This document shows positions 6,141 to 7,056 of a stretch of 7,056 bases of DNA, one piece after another. This DNA comes from Bacteroidetes bacterium UBA6063 (lineage in GTDB: Bacteria > Bacteroidota > Bacteroidia > NS11-12g > UBA9320), in NCBI GenBank assembly GCA_002428905.1, contig DIYD01000148.1, positions 1,870 through 8,925 on the forward strand, read 5' to 3'. Made by a program: the position numbers and the translations under genes. The notes beneath the pieces are model-generated. The model saw nothing but the letters and a program-made list of their open reading frames with translations. It did no database searches and was not told the origin of the DNA. Numbering within the stretch: the first letter of the stretch is position 1; each line of letters begins with the position of its first letter.

Positions 6141-6214
6141 TTAACGAAGTTAATGTTTACCAATGCAATAAAATGCCAAGTAAAGGCGGTAAACGCACTA
6201 TTGGGAGTTCAAAA

Positions 6215-6246
6215 AAAAGACCGCTTTCGTTAAAAAGCGGTCTTTT
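6215..6246 (-). terminator. Intrinsic terminator of the RRM gene
   Basis: AAAAGACCGCTTT (6215-6227) pairs perfectly with AAAGCGGTCTTTT (6234-6246) around a 6-nt loop. Read on the minus strand, the hairpin comes 19 bp after the RRM stop codon and ends in an uninterrupted run of eight T residues (6218-6211), the classic Rho-independent form. In the plus direction only four T residues follow, and no plus-strand gene ends here. It should isolate the RRM transcript from the amidase gene downstream. Confidence 0.92.
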
Positions 6247-6265
6247 CAAATCTGATTGGGTAATC

Positions 6266-6658
6266 TTACCAGCGATTCGTGTCAAATCCTGAATTACCTC
6301 GGTCGTTGCTTCTACGACGATCGCCACCACCACGATTGTTGTCTCTTCGGTAACCATCGCGGTTGTTATTTCTACGATTGTTGTCAAATCGTCTGCCACC
6401 TCGATCTCCACGATCTTCTCTTGGTTCAGACTCTTTTACAACGATGTTGTTTCCTTCAAATTCAAAGTCGTTTAGTGCGTCAATTGCGTTACGGCCTGCT
6501 TCATCGCTTTCCATGTCAACAAAACCATAACACTTAGATCGTCCAGTGTCGCGATCCATAATTACTCGGGCAGATTTTACTTCACCAAAACTGCCAAAAA
6601 GTTCTCTTAAGCTGTCCTCATCTGTGGATGGGTTGAGCTTTGCTACAAAAATGTTCAT
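6266..6658 (-). CDS. RRM-domain RNA-binding protein with Arg/Gly/Asn-rich tail
   Basis: The product has 130 residues. Residues 1-77 form one RNA recognition motif: RNP2 is IFVAKL (3-8) and RNP1 is KCYGFVDM (42-49), with aromatic residues Phe4, Tyr44 and Phe46 at the RNA-contact positions. A helix DSLRELFGSFG (15-25) and the final strand NNIVVKESEP (70-79) complete the fold. Residues about 80-130 are a low-complexity tail rich in Arg, Gly, Asp and Asn (runs such as DRGDRGGRR and RRNNNRDGYRRDNNRG), probably disordered and able to contact RNA weakly. Small RRM proteins of this kind are common in Bacteroidota, which often lack Hfq, and are linked to post-transcriptional control. The gene stands alone, with its own promoter candidate, a leader of about 88 nt and a strong terminator. 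RNA targets cannot be predicted. Confidence 0.95.
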   Translation of the reverse strand: MNIFVAKLNPSTDEDSLRELFGSFGEVKSARVIMDRDTGRSKCYGFVDMESDEAGRNAIDALNDFEFEGNNIVVKESEPREDRGDRGGRRFDNNRRNNNRDGYRRDNNRGGGDRRRSNDRGNSGFDTNRW

Positions 6659-6729
6659 TATAAATAAAAATTAATGAATGGAGAGGAGATAAACGGGATA
6701 GTCAGTTTGAAAATGTAACAAAACTAAAT

Positions 6730-6743
6730 CGTCTGGCCTGACG
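6730..6743. promoter_or_regulatory. Imperfect palindrome near the RRM transcription start
   Basis: CGTCTGGCCTGACG is symmetrical except for a T/T pair three bases from each centre side (CGTC-T-GGCC-T-GACG). It lies just downstream of the predicted start of the RRM transcript, at about +5 to +18. It could be an operator for a dimeric repressor or part of a leader structure. The central GGCC leaves no room for a good hairpin loop, which favours a DNA site. No regulator can be named. Confidence 0.3.
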
Positions 6744-6753
6744 CCATTCTCTG

Positions 6754-6761
6754 CAAATGTA
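6754..6761 (-). promoter_or_regulatory. -7 promoter box for the RRM gene
   Basis: The minus strand reads TACATTTG (6761-6754), an exact fit to the Bacteroidota TAnnTTTG box. No clean TTTG or TTG lies 17-23 nt further upstream, so the -33 element is weak or absent. Transcription would start near 6747, giving a leader of about 88 nt before ATG 6658. The stretch just before the start codon is A/T-only, as is usual for well-translated Bacteroidota genes. Confidence 0.5.
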
Positions 6762-6768
6762 GGTTAAT

Positions 6769-6820
6769 AAAACTCGGAACTGCGTTATTATTTGATGAAG
6801 TTTAGATAACCAGAGTTTTT
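6769..6820 (-). terminator. Weak hairpin after aspS, possible terminator
   Basis: On the minus strand AAAACTCTGG (6820-6811), touching the aspS stop codon, can pair with CCGAGTTTT (6777-6769) with one bulged T. The loop is long, about 33 nt, and only a short TTTTATT tail follows. It may weakly end the aspS transcript just before the RRM promoter box, but the structure is poor for an intrinsic terminator. Confidence 0.25.
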
Positions 6821-7056
6821 AGGCTAACCCAAGTTCCTGCTTTTGATCAGCACTTACTTCAGACGGTGCATCGATCATGATGTCTCTTCCCATATTGTTT
6901 TTGGGGAAGGCAATCACATCCCGAATCGAATCCGTACCCGATAAAATAGCGCATAGTCGATCGAACCCGAATGCGATACCTCCATGAGGAGGAGCGCCGT
7001 ATTCGAAGGCGTTCATTAAGAAACCAAACTGTGCCTTTGCTTCTTCTGGTGTGAAG
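6819..7056 (-). CDS. aspS: Aspartyl-tRNA synthetase, C-terminal part (5' end outside the window)
   Basis: The visible 78 codons plus stop are the C-terminus of a class II aminoacyl-tRNA synthetase that charges tRNA-Asp in the cytoplasm. The frame stays open to the right edge, reading FTPEEAKAQFGFLMNAFEYG, so the gene continues beyond it. Class II motif 3 is present as PPHGGIAFGFDRL, with the conserved Arg that contacts ATP. It is followed by SIRDVIAFPKNNMGRDIMID and the family's usual end (APSEV, then QKQELGL). This pattern is specific to AspS rather than AsnS or LysS. The ATG inside NAFEYG is internal, not a start. It ends normally with TAA, 58 bp upstream of the RRM promoter box. It marks the right side of the window as ordinary chromosomal backbone. 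Confidence 0.96.
   Translation of the reverse strand, partial: FTPEEAKAQFGFLMNAFEYGAPPHGGIAFGFDRLCAILSGTDSIRDVIAFPKNNMGRDIMIDAPSEVSADQKQELGLA

Noticed and set aside
5955..6233. Plus-strand frame of 92 codons across the amidase start and the terminator
   Set aside because: It runs through the amidase coding region and into the RRM terminator hairpin, and shows no domain.
6157..6411. Minus-strand frame of 84 codons, rich in Val, Ile, Thr and Glu
   Set aside because: It is a frame shadow of the low-complexity Arg/Gly/Asn tail of the RRM gene and also crosses the terminator.
6300..6420. Repeated short units such as CGATTGTTGTC as a tandem repeat element
   Set aside because: They encode the Asn/Arg-rich tail of the RRM protein and are explained by codon repetition, not by a separate repeat or CRISPR-like array.
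6256..6537. Plus-strand Cys/His-rich frame of 93 codons
   Set aside because: The Cys and His richness comes from reading the repetitive RRM tail codons in antisense; it is not a zinc-binding protein.

Overview
The window looks like chromosomal DNA of a member of the Bacteroidota, probably a flavobacterium-like lineage. Several things point that way: promoter-like TAnnTTTG boxes in place of sigma70 hexamers, little sign of Shine-Dalgarno sites, a stand-alone RRM protein with an Arg/Gly/Asn-rich tail, a CBS protein with an ACT-like tail, and a short Omp85 protein with one POTRA domain. All eight genes I accept lie on the minus strand, so the window is best read from its right end to its left.

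Right end (7056 to about 6210): the last part of aspS (aspartyl-tRNA synthetase), then a single-gene unit for an RRM RNA-binding protein. That unit has a good promoter box, an imperfect palindrome near its expected transcription start, and a textbook intrinsic terminator.

Middle (about 6210 to 4660): two genes that look like accessory cargo. One is a membrane-anchored Amidase_2/PGRP-type N-acetylmuramoyl-L-alanine amidase. The other carries a cysteine-rich CPCC zinc-knuckle-like domain with long extensions on both sides. The gaps around them contain GTTA/TAAC-bearing inverted repeats that resemble degenerate integron attC sites. This is the most unusual part of the window, but the evidence is suggestive only.

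Left (4659 to 1): a tightly packed five-gene operon. In order it encodes an extended-SDR sugar-nucleotide epimerase, a GT4 glycosyltransferase (8-bp overlap), a TrpG/PabA-type glutamine amidotransferase (23-bp gap), a two-CBS-domain protein (33-bp gap), and an Omp85-family outer-membrane protein that starts on a TTG overlapping the CBS stop codon and runs off the window. A TTG-N17-TACTTTTG promoter candidate precedes it. The epimerase and glycosyltransferase fit polysaccharide or glycolipid synthesis. The amidotransferase belongs to chorismate metabolism (folate or tryptophan). The last two genes look like a regulatory and outer-membrane biogenesis pair. The operon therefore mixes envelope and housekeeping functions, and I see no single pathway that joins all five.

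I see no plus-strand gene, tRNA, rRNA, CRISPR array or insertion sequence. Most gaps are short. The longest (4660-4889, 230 bp) holds the operon promoter and the largest inverted repeat.
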